A stretch of 12,277 nt of DNA. Origin: Phycisphaerae bacterium. Lineage in GTDB: Bacteria > Planctomycetota > Phycisphaerae > UBA1845 > UTPLA1. The stretch spans positions 1 to 12,277 of the forward strand of contig JAJDEC010000115.1 of the NCBI GenBank assembly GCA_029259995.1, read 5' to 3'. A model generated the notes under the pieces. It saw only the letters and a program-made list of their open reading frames with translations. It ran no database searches and was not told the origin of the DNA. How positions within the stretch are numbered: the first letter of the stretch is position 1; each line of letters starts with the position of its first letter. Both the position numbers and the translations under genes were made by a program. Shown one piece after another: positions 5,566-12,277 of this stretch.

Positions 5566-8403
5566 ATGATGACCCAGATTCTGCCCCCGCGCCCAAATCT
5601 CGAGCATCTTTCCAAACACGCCAAACAGCTTCGCAAGGCCCTTCTGGCGCAAGATCTCAACGCGGCGAAGCGCGTAGCCAATGCGCATCCACGATTCGCG
5701 CGGCTGACGATAAACGAGATCCTCGCGCGGGGTTTCTCGTTGGGCGATGCGCAACTCGTCATCGCGCGGGAATATGGATTCGATAGCTGGTCAAAGCTCA
5801 AGCGGCACGTCGAACAAACTGTGCTGGATGCCGACGGGAAGGCCGATGCGCTCATCACGGCCGCGCTCAGCGGAGACTTCCACCTCGCCGATGCGTTGTT
5901 GCAAGAGAATCCGAAACTCTCCTCCATGAGTTTCTGGACGGGATGCGTGCTCGGCGAAGCGGATTCTGTTGGCTCGTTGCTGGATGAATCTCCTGCGCTC
6001 GCGAACCAACGCGGCGGTCCGAAGGCATGGGAGCCCTTGCTGTATGTCTGCCATTCGCGTTTTCTCGGGCGCGAATCGAAGCGCGATGCGGGGATGTTGC
6101 GGATTGCGGCGCGACTTCTTGAGCTGGGCGCGGATGCCAATGCGTTTTTTCGAATCAACGACGATCCGAACGCAAAGCAAACAGCGCTGTATGGTGCGGC
6201 CGGAATTGCAAATCAGGCGGCCATGACGCAATTGCTGCTTGACGCCGGGGCCGATCCGAACGACGACGCGCCGGGATTGGGACCCGAGTCGCTGTATCAC
6301 GCGGCGGAATTCGAGAATCACGAGTGCCTTCGGCTGATCCTGGAGGCCAAGCCGGATCCGGACAAGGTTTCGTATTGCCTGGGACGCAAGCTCGACTTCG
6401 ACGATCACGAAGGCGTGCGGGTTTTCCTGGCGCATGGTGCGGATCCAAATTTCGTCGTGCCCGGCCAGGGCTCCGGCAGTCGACTGCACGGGGCGATTCG
6501 GCGACGACGGCGGATCGAGACGATCGAGCTGCTCCTCGATCACGGCGCCGACATGTCAATCCGAACCAGCAATGGTCAGACGCCGTATGCCCTGGCCGTG
6601 CGGATCGGTTACGCGGAGGCGGCTGCATTGATGAAGCGGCGGGGCGCTTCCGACGCGGAATTCACGGAGATTGATCGATTCCTGGGCGCATGTTCGCGCG
6701 CGGACGAAGCCGCCATCAAGAAGATCCTGCGGGACAAGCCCGATCTGATGACATCTCTGACGGAAGACGATCAGCAACTGCTTCCGGAAGCGGCGATGCA
6801 CGGCAACGTCGCGGCCGTTCGGGCGATGCTGGACGTCGGTTTCGACATCGCGGCCGCCAGGGATCAGAAGATGTCTGCCCTTCACTGGGCGGCCTGGTAC
6901 GGCAATTTCGAACTCGTCCGGACGCTGCTTACGTACAACCCATCATTGGAAGAGAAGAACATGTACGGCGGCACGCCACTGGATGCCGCTGTCTTTGGGT
7001 CCGTGCATTGCCATCATCCGCAGGGCGGCTCGACGGCGGGCGGTGTGACGGAGGATGTCCGGCATGGCGACTACGCTGCCGTGGTCAGCGCACTGATCGA
7101 CGCGGGCGCGAATGTCGGCGCCGTCAGTCCATTTCCGTCGGGCAATGCCGCAGTTGACGCTGTCCTGCAGCCGCATGTCGGCGCGCCTGATTCGTTGGAG
7201 ACTGGCTCGGAATTGGACGACGAGGCGCCGATCGTCAATGGGCATGTTCGCTCGATTGCAGACTTCTACCAACGGCGCGTCAGATTGCCGCGCGATCGGG
7301 CGCCGCTTCGTGAAGTGTTGTTGCACGAGGCCGAGGTGTTATTGGAGGGGCATCGCGCGCGGGATCTCGGCGCTGCGATGATGATTCAGCTTTGCTCCAT
7401 ACCGGGTCGTCGGCCGACAGATGAGGCGGTATTCGATGCCGAAATCACGTTGGAAGACGCCCGGCAAACGATTGCGACATCGTATCTGTTTGATTCGTGG
7501 GAAGCCGTCGAGCGATTGGGCGATCACGAAGTCGATCCGCGATTCGAGGCCGCGGCTGACGCTGTCGTGGCAGGCGACGAGGCGAGACTGAGTGACTTGC
7601 TTGCAAAGGACCCGACGCTTGTCGAGGCGAGATCAGCGTTCGGGCACGAATCCACGCTGTTGCACTACTGCGCTGCAAACGGAGTGGAGAATCGGCGGCA
7701 GCGAACGCCGCGCAACGCCGCCAGGATTGTGAGCATCCTCATTGAAGCAGGGGCGGTCGTCGACGCACTGTCCGGAAGTGGTGGCGGCGGACTGAACCAG
7801 ACGACATTATGTCTGACAGTCAGCAGCGGGCATCCGCACGACGTCGGCGTGCAGGGGGATATCGTGGATGCGTTGCTGGACGGCGGTGCGGCGATCAACG
7901 GCGTCAACAATGACTCGATGCCATTGGCGACGGCGATCGCGTTCGGATATCTGGAAACTGCCGAGCGATTGGCGGCGCGCGGCGCCCGTGTGGACAATGT
8001 CGTTCTTGCGGCGGGGCTGGGGCGGAGCGATCTGATCGAATCGATGACAGATTCTGACGGCCTCGTGCGCGGTTCGCAGCGATACGTCGATCCGTTCGGA
8101 TTCGTAGTCGATTCAGAGCGGGAACTGAAGGATCGGGCATTCTTTGTCGCGTGCAGGCTCGGTCATCTGGAGGCTGCGACACTGCTCCTGGATCGAGGCG
8201 CCAATATCCAATTCGCTCCAATGCGGAACCAATCGGCGCTGCACTGGGCGGCGCACAACGGGCACCTTCCGGTCGTGCGATTGCTTGTCGGCCGCGGGGC
8301 GGATGTGAGTGCGAAGGAAGATCAATGGGGCGCGACGCCGGCGGAATGGGCGACGGCCGGCGGTCAGGTCGATGTGTTCGATTATCTGACGCGCAAGCCA
8401 TAG
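5566..8403 (+). CDS. Large ankyrin-repeat protein made of two fused family modules
   Basis: The 945-residue protein lacks a signal peptide and membrane segments, so it is probably cytoplasmic and acts by protein binding. It opens with the family head PNLEHLSKHAKQLRKAL and the motif DAQLVIAREYGFDSW (61-75). Ankyrin-like helices follow, for example LLLDAGADPND, VRVFLAHGADPNF, IELLLDHGADM and SALHWAAWYGNFELVRTLL (437-455). A linker at about 520-580 leads to a second, weaker head, DARQTIATSYLFDSW (631-645), then more repeats (LLHYCAANGVE, LLDGGAAING, ERLAARGARVD, SALHWAAHNGHLPVVRLLV from 890). This points to tandem duplication or fusion of two complete modules. A strong AAGGAGG (5555-5561) precedes two adjacent ATGs; spacing favours the second (5569) slightly over 5566. 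The gene stands alone, with a terminator behind it and mutY facing it. The binding partner is unknown. Confidence 0.88.
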   Translation: MMTQILPPRPNLEHLSKHAKQLRKALLAQDLNAAKRVANAHPRFARLTINEILARGFSLGDAQLVIAREYGFDSWSKLKRHVEQTVLDADGKADALITAALSGDFHLADALLQENPKLSSMSFWTGCVLGEADSVGSLLDESPALANQRGGPKAWEPLLYVCHSRFLGRESKRDAGMLRIAARLLELGADANAFFRINDDPNAKQTALYGAAGIANQAAMTQLLLDAGADPNDDAPGLGPESLYHAAEFENHECLRLILEAKPDPDKVSYCLGRKLDFDDHEGVRVFLAHGADPNFVVPGQGSGSRLHGAIRRRRRIETIELLLDHGADMSIRTSNGQTPYALAVRIGYAEAAALMKRRGASDAEFTEIDRFLGACSRADEAAIKKILRDKPDLMTSLTEDDQQLLPEAAMHGNVAAVRAMLDVGFDIAAARDQKMSALHWAAWYGNFELVRTLLTYNPSLEEKNMYGGTPLDAAVFGSVHCHHPQGGSTAGGVTEDVRHGDYAAVVSALIDAGANVGAVSPFPSGNAAVDAVLQPHVGAPDSLETGSELDDEAPIVNGHVRSIADFYQRRVRLPRDRAPLREVLLHEAEVLLEGHRARDLGAAMMIQLCSIPGRRPTDEAVFDAEITLEDARQTIATSYLFDSWEAVERLGDHEVDPRFEAAADAVVAGDEARLSDLLAKDPTLVEARSAFGHESTLLHYCAANGVENRRQRTPRNAARIVSILIEAGAVVDALSGSGGGGLNQTTLCLTVSSGHPHDVGVQGDIVDALLDGGAAINGVNNDSMPLATAIAFGYLETAERLAARGARVDNVVLAAGLGRSDLIESMTDSDGLVRGSQRYVDPFGFVVDSERELKDRAFFVACRLGHLEAATLLLDRGANIQFAPMRNQSALHWAAHNGHLPVVRLLVGRGADVSAKEDQWGATPAEWATAGGQVDVFDYLTRKP

Positions 8404-8453
8404 GAGTCAGCGCCCATTCAGTTACAGGGATTGTTTGCGAGATGCATCGGTTC

Positions 8454-9584
8454 TCATTGTGGGCACGCGCCGGGGATCGCGGCGATCAGTTTGCGCATCG
8501 CCGTTGAGAGTCCGACGCGATCCGAGGATGACTGCGAGAGCCATCGGGTCGGCATTGACTTGTTTGTTACGGCAAGGCGAGTCGTCGCACGGGCGCGATA
8601 GGCAACGATCCTGATCAGGCGATGAGTCAGTTGATGTGAGATTTCACAAATCGGGCGACGTTCGACGGTTGCCGCACAGCCAAGCAACTCACTGGCAATC
8701 TTCTGTGCCGACACGAAAGTCGATTTCGTGTCGTGCACGGCGCTCGGCAATTCCCAGAGACCGCCCCAGAGGCCTGTCGCCGGCCGTTGTCGAAAAAGTC
8801 GCTTGCCGGCGCGATCCAGGACCAGGGCGACATGCGTCTCTTTTTTGACGAGCGTCTTTTTCGATCGCATCGGCAATTGCGTGACGCGATCTGATTTCAA
8901 TGCGGCACACTCGCGTCGAAGCGGGCAGGTCAGACATTGCGCGGCGTCGCCGGGGCGGCAGACGACGGCGCCGAGCTCCATGAGCGACTGATTGAAATCG
9001 CCGACGCGTTTCCGCGGCAATAGTTGCTCGGCACATGTCCATATGGCGGCGGCGCCTTCCGACGACTTGATGTCCTTGTCGATCTCGAACAGCCGTGCAA
9101 GAACGCGCGATACGTTTCCATCGACGACGGCTTCGTGCGCGTCGAACGCAATAGACGCGACGGCGCCGGCGGTGTAGCGACCGATGCCGGGGAGTGTTCG
9201 AAGTGATTGAACGGATTCCGGCAGTAGACCATTGTAACGATTCGTAATCTCGATTGCGGCGCGATGAAGATGGCGCGCTCGGGAGTAATATCCAAGTCCG
9301 GCCCAAAGTCGAAGGACATCGTCGAGCGGCGCCGCGGCGAGTTTCCCGACGGTCGGATACTTTCGAAGAAAGCGATCGTAGTACGGAAGGACGGTGGCGA
9401 CTTGCGTTTGCTGCAACATGGTCTCGCTCAGCCAGATTGCGTAGGGATCCCGCGTCTGTCGCCAGGGCAGATCGCGCCGATAGGCGTCGTACCACGCGAG
9501 CAGTTTTCGGCGGATGGCGATACGCCGGCGCGGCTGACTTGCGCTGCCTGGAATCGCGGCGTCGGATTGCTTGATCGGGGGCAT
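8454..9584 (-). CDS. mutY: A/G-specific adenine DNA glycosylase MutY
   Basis: MutY removes adenine mispaired with 8-oxoguanine, the last check in the GO base-excision repair pathway. With the start at 9584 the protein has 376 residues, normal for the family. Motifs seen: SETMLQQTQVATV (53-65) with catalytic Glu54, helix-hairpin-helix LPGIGRYTAGAV (131-142), catalytic Asp155 in VVDGNVSRVLAR, four iron-sulfur cysteines (Cys209, 217, 220, 226), and a C-terminal MutT-like domain for 8-oxoguanine recognition (HVALVLDRAGKRLF, GLWGGLWELP, then SHQLTHRLIRI at 316-326). The first cysteine spacing is seven residues, one more than the usual six. An ATG at 9680 would add 32 residues unlike family members and was not chosen. 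No Shine-Dalgarno precedes 9584; TACAAT lies nine bases upstream, so a nearly leaderless mRNA is possible. The gene converges with the ankyrin gene (50-bp gap, no clear terminator). Confidence 0.96.
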   Translation of the reverse strand: MPPIKQSDAAIPGSASQPRRRIAIRRKLLAWYDAYRRDLPWRQTRDPYAIWLSETMLQQTQVATVLPYYDRFLRKYPTVGKLAAAPLDDVLRLWAGLGYYSRARHLHRAAIEITNRYNGLLPESVQSLRTLPGIGRYTAGAVASIAFDAHEAVVDGNVSRVLARLFEIDKDIKSSEGAAAIWTCAEQLLPRKRVGDFNQSLMELGAVVCRPGDAAQCLTCPLRRECAALKSDRVTQLPMRSKKTLVKKETHVALVLDRAGKRLFRQRPATGLWGGLWELPSAVHDTKSTFVSAQKIASELLGCAATVERRPICEISHQLTHRLIRIVAYRARATTRLAVTNKSMPTRWLSQSSSDRVGLSTAMRKLIAAIPGACPQ

Positions 9585-9763
9585 CGGTCGATGATTGTAG
9601 CGCCGAAACGGGCGGAATGGGACTCGCGGCGGCCAATGAGAAACGACGCCCGGATTTCTTGCCCGAACGAATCGCCCCATCTAGAATCACGGGTCTCGCG
9701 CGGGGCACGCCTGTGGCTGGCGCGATACACTGACCACAATCCTCGCCCTGATTGGAGTATGCG

Positions 9764-10009
9764 ATGAAACGCCGAATGCGAATCTATCGTTGGCGGAAGA
9801 AACTGCTGTTGGCGGCTGCTGCGTTGCCGATGTTGCAGGCGGCGTCCTGTACGGTGGAGGACATAGCGAGTCTCGCCATCTCTCAGTTGGCGACGGGGAC
9901 ATTTCAGATTGTCGTCGGCGCCGTGAATTCGACGATTCTGCAATTGCTTCCCGAGGCGGACGTGATTCAGATTCTGCTCGGCGGAAATCGAACCCCGTTC
10001 TTCCCGTGA
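9764..10009 (+). CDS. Small exported protein of unknown function (first of a tandem pair)
   Basis: The 81-residue product has a very basic start (MKRRMRIYRWRKK) and a hydrophobic segment LLLAAAALPMLQAA ending at a cysteine (Cys29), followed by a mildly amphipathic, mostly uncharged tail ending NRTPFFP. It looks like an export signal. AASC is only a marginal lipobox, so attachment as a lipoprotein is possible but not clear. GGAG lies six bases before the ATG at 9764. The next gene, 64 bp downstream, shares the layout (basic start, alanine-rich core, P-L/M-x-Q-x3-C, hydrophobic tail). I do not recognise a characterised family. It is divergent from mutY across 179 bp with no strong promoter visible. 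Confidence 0.7.
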   Translation: MKRRMRIYRWRKKLLLAAAALPMLQAASCTVEDIASLAISQLATGTFQIVVGAVNSTILQLLPEADVIQILLGGNRTPFFP

Positions 10010-10073
10010 TTCGCCAGTTCGCCGTCGTCGAATTCGATCGGCATCGGATACTCGCAATAAGGATTTTTCAACG

Positions 10074-10280
10074 ATGAAGAAATCATCACTGCGCCGTGTG
10101 AAGATTGCACGAACTGTGGCCGTCATTGTCGCCGCCGCGCCGCTGTTTCAATTCTCGCAATGCATCACGTTCAACAGTATGGTCGGCCAGTCCGTCGCGA
10201 ACAGCCTGCCGAACTTGTTTTTCTCAACGATTCAGTCGATTTTCCTGCTGCCGTTTCAAGCGCTGCTGTCGGCAATCTAA
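10074..10280 (+). CDS. Small exported protein of unknown function (second of a tandem pair)
   Basis: The 68-residue product begins MKKSSLRRVKIAR, then a hydrophobic stretch VAVIVAAAPLFQFSQC with the cysteine at residue 30, then a tail rich in Phe, Leu, Ser and Gln (NLFFSTIQSIFLLPFQALL) that could form an amphipathic or membrane-attached helix. FSQC does not fit a lipobox. AAGGA lies ten bases before the ATG at 10074. The arrangement mirrors the preceding gene, suggesting an old tandem duplication with fast divergence. Low molecular weight and high hydrophobicity point to the envelope. The 3' end touches a copy of a dispersed repeat. Confidence 0.65.
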   Translation: MKKSSLRRVKIARTVAVIVAAAPLFQFSQCITFNSMVGQSVANSLPNLFFSTIQSIFLLPFQALLSAI

Positions 10281-10287
10281 GTGGGCA

Positions 10288-10362
10288 GGGTGAATCGCTC
10301 CTTGGAATCGGCAAATCGCCAGTTCGGCGCGGGCCGACCGCTTGTGACGCATTCAGTGAATC
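10288..10362. repeat. Dispersed intergenic repeat, copy B
   Basis: It aligns to 5162-5236 over 75 ungapped positions with 52 matches by hand count. The best-kept parts are the right end (CATTCA then TGAATC) and the left third. The central hairpin of copy A is not preserved. It starts seven bases after the stop codon of the small exported protein gene, just as copy A starts eleven bases after a stop codon. Confidence 0.55.
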
Positions 10363-10442
10363 TGCAACTTGACTTGAACTTGTGTTCGAGCAGGCGTGCC
10401 GGATTCCGATGTTGATCAATAACCCAGAATCGTTCTTCGTCC

Positions 10443-10484
10443 GCCACAGAGGGCGGAGGCTACGCCACAGTGAGGGCGGAGGCT
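10443..10484. repeat. Imperfect tandem repeat in the non-coding region
   Basis: GCCACAGAGGGCGGAGGCT (10443-10461) is followed after two bases by GCCACAGTGAGGGCGGAGGCT (10464-10484), differing by one TG insertion. This type of GC-rich element occurs between genes in planctomycetes. The remaining parts of 10281-10533 hold only small hairpins (such as CAGCG-TGTGGG-CGCTG) and no gene. Confidence 0.6.
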
Positions 10485-10533
10485 GTGTTGCAGCGTGTGG
10501 GCGCTGTGCCGCTGACGTTGCGCGGCCGCCATT

Positions 10534-11088
10534 TCATGCCGCGGATTCAGATTGGAACTTCGGTGCCAGATCGTTGAGGACATGGGCGTCGCAATAGGCG
10601 CCGCGCGCGATCAGGAACAGGCAGGCGTTCTCAATCTCCGACTTCGCGATACCGCACTCGGCGAGGACTTCGCGCGTCGCGTCGAACCGCATGACGGAGG
10701 CGCCGTCTTTCTTCTTGCCGAATCGCGCCTGCAGCGCCGAGAAGAATCCGGCTTTTCGGAGCCTGGCCTCGATCGCCGCCTCCTTGTCGCGGATATCGAC
10801 GGCGCGGGCCATTTTCATCAGGTCTTTTCCCGACTCTCCCGGCGAAAGCTCGAACCAGACGATGCCCTTGCGGAGCTGGTTGTTATAAAGATCTTCAGGG
10901 ATTGCCCGAACCACATGATGAAATCGCTGTTCCGCGAGCAGGCCTGTGAAATGCCTGCTCGTGACAACGATGTTGGTTCCCTTGTAGTGAATTCCGTCAC
11001 CGATCTCGACGGCAACATCGTCGAAGATCGGCCTTAGATAGGCGACAAGCTGAGTTTGGATTTGTTGAAACTCATTTGGGCGGATCAT
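10534..11088 (-). CDS. BolA-like N-terminal region joined to an unrecognised C-terminal domain
   Basis: The 184-residue protein has no signal peptide. Residues 1-85 resemble BolA/IbaG in outline: an N-terminal helix (QIQTQLVAYLRP), DDVAVEIGDG, then NIVVTSRHFTGLLAEQRF (39-56), comparable to the BolA pattern of a beta strand, S-x-x-F-x-G and an arginine, then HHVVRAIPEDL and the strand IVWFELSPGES. BolA proteins act in iron-sulfur or stress pathways, usually with monothiol glutaredoxins. The second half (about 86-184) is mostly helical, with a charged centre (DKEAAIEARLRKAGFF, FGKKKDGASVMRFD) and two cysteines late on (Cys156 in NACLF, Cys166 in AYCDAHVL); I do not recognise it. ATG 11088 is chosen because GAGG lies six bases upstream; an ATG at 11169 lacks support. 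A TATAAT promoter lies 47 bp upstream. The coding call is firm, the BolA relation tentative. Confidence 0.8.
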   Translation of the reverse strand: MIRPNEFQQIQTQLVAYLRPIFDDVAVEIGDGIHYKGTNIVVTSRHFTGLLAEQRFHHVVRAIPEDLYNNQLRKGIVWFELSPGESGKDLMKMARAVDIRDKEAAIEARLRKAGFFSALQARFGKKKDGASVMRFDATREVLAECGIAKSEIENACLFLIARGAYCDAHVLNDLAPKFQSESAA

Positions 11089-11134
11089 TTCACACCTCGT
11101 TCTTATCCTGTGATTCTTCCGTGAATGCGCCGGA

Positions 11135-11164
11135 ATTATACGAGTCGATGCGTGGCAATTGAAA
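11135..11164 (-). promoter_or_regulatory. Candidate sigma-70 promoter for the BolA-like gene
   Basis: On the minus strand a perfect TATAAT (11140-11135) is preceded by an 18-base spacer and TTTCAA (11164-11159) as a weak -35. Transcription would start near 11128, giving a leader of about 40 bases that contains the GAGG site. The -10 match is convincing, the -35 is not. Confidence 0.4.
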
Positions 11165-11333
11165 GTCATATTTGCAGTTATCGCACCTACGCGTATTTAT
11201 CATTGCACGACCAATTGTGCGTCGCTAGTCTCACGCGTACATCTCGCCAAGTGAATCGCCGTTTAACAAGTCCGTCGGCAATCGCGCACGTGAAACACAC
11301 GCGAAAGTCCGGGCGAGCAGGAGAGCATGAGTC

Positions 11334-12110
11334 ATGTTAACGCCTGGTCGAAGGATTGGCGCGCGTCGTTGTGCGATATTGTGTTCCATCTCATCGTTTG
11401 TGATCGGCATTGCATTGACAGGTTGTTCTGCGAATCGGACCGACATGCAAGTGGAGACCAATTCGTTCAGCGCGCCGGATCTGATCGAGCGCTGTGCGGC
11501 GGCCTATTCCAATGCGGAATCGATTCGTGCGCGCGGCCGATTGATGAAACAGGGAGATTCCGAGGCGGGCGTTCGATTAATCGCCTGGGACTATTCCCGC
11601 CCCGAGCGAACGCGGCTCCGCGTCGATGAGCGCGTCGCGGTCATTCGCGACGGCGTGTGGTTTCATTACGATCCGTCACGCGACGTCTATCGTCGTCATC
11701 CGGGGCTCGGTGGCGATCCGATTCAGACGGCCGTCTATTTCATGACGGACGGTGCGCCGATGCCCGAAATCTCGATGCCGATGGATGGACCGGCGGCGCT
11801 GGGCAGTCAGGACGCGGCTGACTGGCGACTATCCGGCGTGAGATGGGTCAGTGAGCGGCCGTGTTACGTCTTGCTGCATCCGTATTCGACGGATCGAGGT
11901 GATCTGGAACTGGCAATCTGGATCGATCAGGAGACATGCCTGCTTCGCGGATGGGCCGTCCAGTCGATCAACGCCGACATGGACGATTCTCCGCTGATCT
12001 GGTGTGAATACGACGCCATCGAGTTGAATGGGCCGATTGCCGACGATCAGTTCGCGATCGGTCGGGATCGGGAAAACATCATTGCCAGGGCCGACCTGCG
12101 TGAGCCGTAG
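11334..12110 (+). CDS. Lipoprotein, possibly LolA/LolB-like fold
   Basis: The 258-residue product has a classic lipoprotein signal: basic start, hydrophobic SFVIGIALTGC, with LTGC as the lipobox and Cys31 as the lipidated residue. The mature part begins with a polar stretch (SANRTDMQVETN), then a helix DLIERCAAAYSNAESIRARGRL and successive strands (GVRLIAWDYSRPERTRLRVDE, VAVIRDGVWFHYDP, YVLLHPYSTDRGDLELAIWID) ending in the region ADDQFAIG. Helix followed by 'pressed' antiparallel strands with a phrase like xVIRDGxxFHYDP is typical of outer-membrane lipoprotein-sorting or LolA-like sensor folds, so this is the best guess, not a firm identity. AGGAG lies ten bases before ATG 11334. The 245 bp to the BolA-like gene hold only a weak promoter-like pair (TTGCAG 11172-11177, TATTTA 11194-11199). 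Its end converges with the partial minus-strand gene. Confidence 0.75.
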   Translation: MLTPGRRIGARRCAILCSISSFVIGIALTGCSANRTDMQVETNSFSAPDLIERCAAAYSNAESIRARGRLMKQGDSEAGVRLIAWDYSRPERTRLRVDERVAVIRDGVWFHYDPSRDVYRRHPGLGGDPIQTAVYFMTDGAPMPEISMPMDGPAALGSQDAADWRLSGVRWVSERPCYVLLHPYSTDRGDLELAIWIDQETCLLRGWAVQSINADMDDSPLIWCEYDAIELNGPIADDQFAIGRDRENIIARADLREP

Positions 12111-12137
12111 GTCAATTCGTGTATCAGGGCGGCCGCC

Positions 12138-12277
12138 TCAGTGCCGAGCCGCGATCTGCTGTTTTGTTGCCGATGGCTCGGCGGGTTCGCTTGTGGCGCG
12201 ATCGGCAGGCTGTTTCGTGAATCGTCGAACGATGTCCTTGCGCAGCTGTCTTGGAACGACGACGCGCCAGTAAATCG
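12138..12277 (-). CDS. C-terminal end of an unidentified protein (starts beyond the right edge)
   Basis: The last 45 residues of a minus-strand frame begin IYWRVVVPRQLRKDIVRRF and then turn into a flexible Ala/Pro/Thr/Ser/Gln-rich tail ending IAARH. The first part looks like folded, basic protein; codon third positions are G/C-rich like the neighbours. No family is recognised. The stop lies 27 bp from the stop of the facing lipoprotein gene. Confidence 0.6.
   Translation of the reverse strand, partial: IYWRVVVPRQLRKDIVRRFTKQPADRATSEPAEPSATKQQIAARH
12143..12182. terminator. Possible hairpin at the convergent gene ends
   Basis: GCCGAGCC (12143-12150) and GGCTCGGC (12175-12182) form a perfect 8-bp stem, but with a 24-base loop and no T-run. 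It lies 32 bp after the lipoprotein stop and inside the end of the minus-strand gene. It is a weak candidate for a terminator of the plus-strand transcript. Confidence 0.25.

Noticed and set aside
5427..6158. Minus-strand open frame of 243 residues before and across the ankyrin start
   Set aside because: Its composition is serine/arginine-rich and motif-free, and it is antisense to a gene with strong family motifs and a strong ribosome binding site.
5791..6543. Minus-strand open frame of 250 residues inside the ankyrin gene
   Set aside because: Long antisense frames are expected in GC-rich genes; no start signal or recognisable domain.
9585..9680. Upstream start for mutY at 9680 adding 32 residues
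   Set aside because: The extension is unlike MutY N-termini and has no Shine-Dalgarno; the 9584 start gives normal length.
8689..9708. Minus-strand open frame of 339 residues overlapping mutY in another frame
   Set aside because: Arginine/serine-rich shadow of mutY, which carries all catalytic motifs.
9428..10126. Minus-strand open frame of 232 residues across the mutY start and the small exported genes
   Set aside because: Arginine-rich without motifs; the small plus-strand genes have ribosome binding sites and export signals instead.
10443..10484. CRISPR array
   Set aside because: Only two adjacent units with a two-base gap; no spacers and no cas genes.
12128..12137. GGCGGCCGCC palindrome as an operator
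   Set aside because: Short GC-only palindromes are frequent by chance in this base composition, and it sits at the end of a gene.

Overview
The window most likely comes from a GC-rich planctomycete. The clues are a sigma factor and Ser/Thr-kinase pair whose kinase has the glycine-rich loop style common in that phylum (GGQGVVYRA), a small secreted protein with an SGGG segment followed by a dockerin-like loop, a secreted glycine/aspartate-rich repeat protein, a large ankyrin protein of a family frequent there, and dispersed intergenic repeats of the kind 'CACAGGCG-AGA-CGCCTGTG'. This is inference from recognised families; no database search was possible. There is no mobile element, rRNA, tRNA or CRISPR array.

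Layout. (1) Bases 1-1207, minus strand: an ECF-type sigma factor gene (581-1207) followed 46 bp later by a Ser/Thr protein kinase gene that runs off the left edge (1-534). The short leader of the sigma gene can fold in two mutually exclusive ways around its ribosome binding site. (2) Bases 1439-5150, plus strand: three closely spaced genes for exported proteins, namely a 708-residue repeat protein with a trimeric-fibre-like look, an astacin-type zinc metalloprotease, and a small dockerin-like protein. They are divergent from the sigma/kinase pair, which makes a regulatory link attractive but unproven. (3) Bases 5151-5565: a 415-bp non-coding stretch with a dispersed repeat, a terminator-like hairpin and two operator-like dyads. 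(4) Bases 5566-8403, plus strand: a 945-residue ankyrin protein that seems to be two family modules joined head to tail. (5) Bases 8454-9584, minus strand: mutY, the adenine DNA glycosylase, convergent with the ankyrin gene. (6) Bases 9764-10280, plus strand: two small tandem exported proteins that look like distant paralogues. (7) Bases 10281-10533: non-coding, with a second copy of the dispersed repeat and an imperfect tandem repeat. (8) Bases 10534-11088, minus strand: a protein whose N-terminal half resembles BolA, with an unrecognised C-terminal half. (9) Bases 11334-12110, plus strand: a lipoprotein with a possible LolA/LolB-like fold. (10) Bases 12138-12277, minus strand: the C-terminal end of a protein that starts outside the window.

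Functionally, the left half reads as a signalling pair beside a secreted-protein cluster. The right half is a mix of housekeeping (mutY) and envelope or uncharacterised genes. The most original observations are the bistable leader of the sigma gene, the covarying pair of dyads before the ankyrin gene, the duplicated ankyrin module, the BolA-like fusion, and the 75-bp repeat that begins beside the stop codon of two unrelated exported-protein genes.
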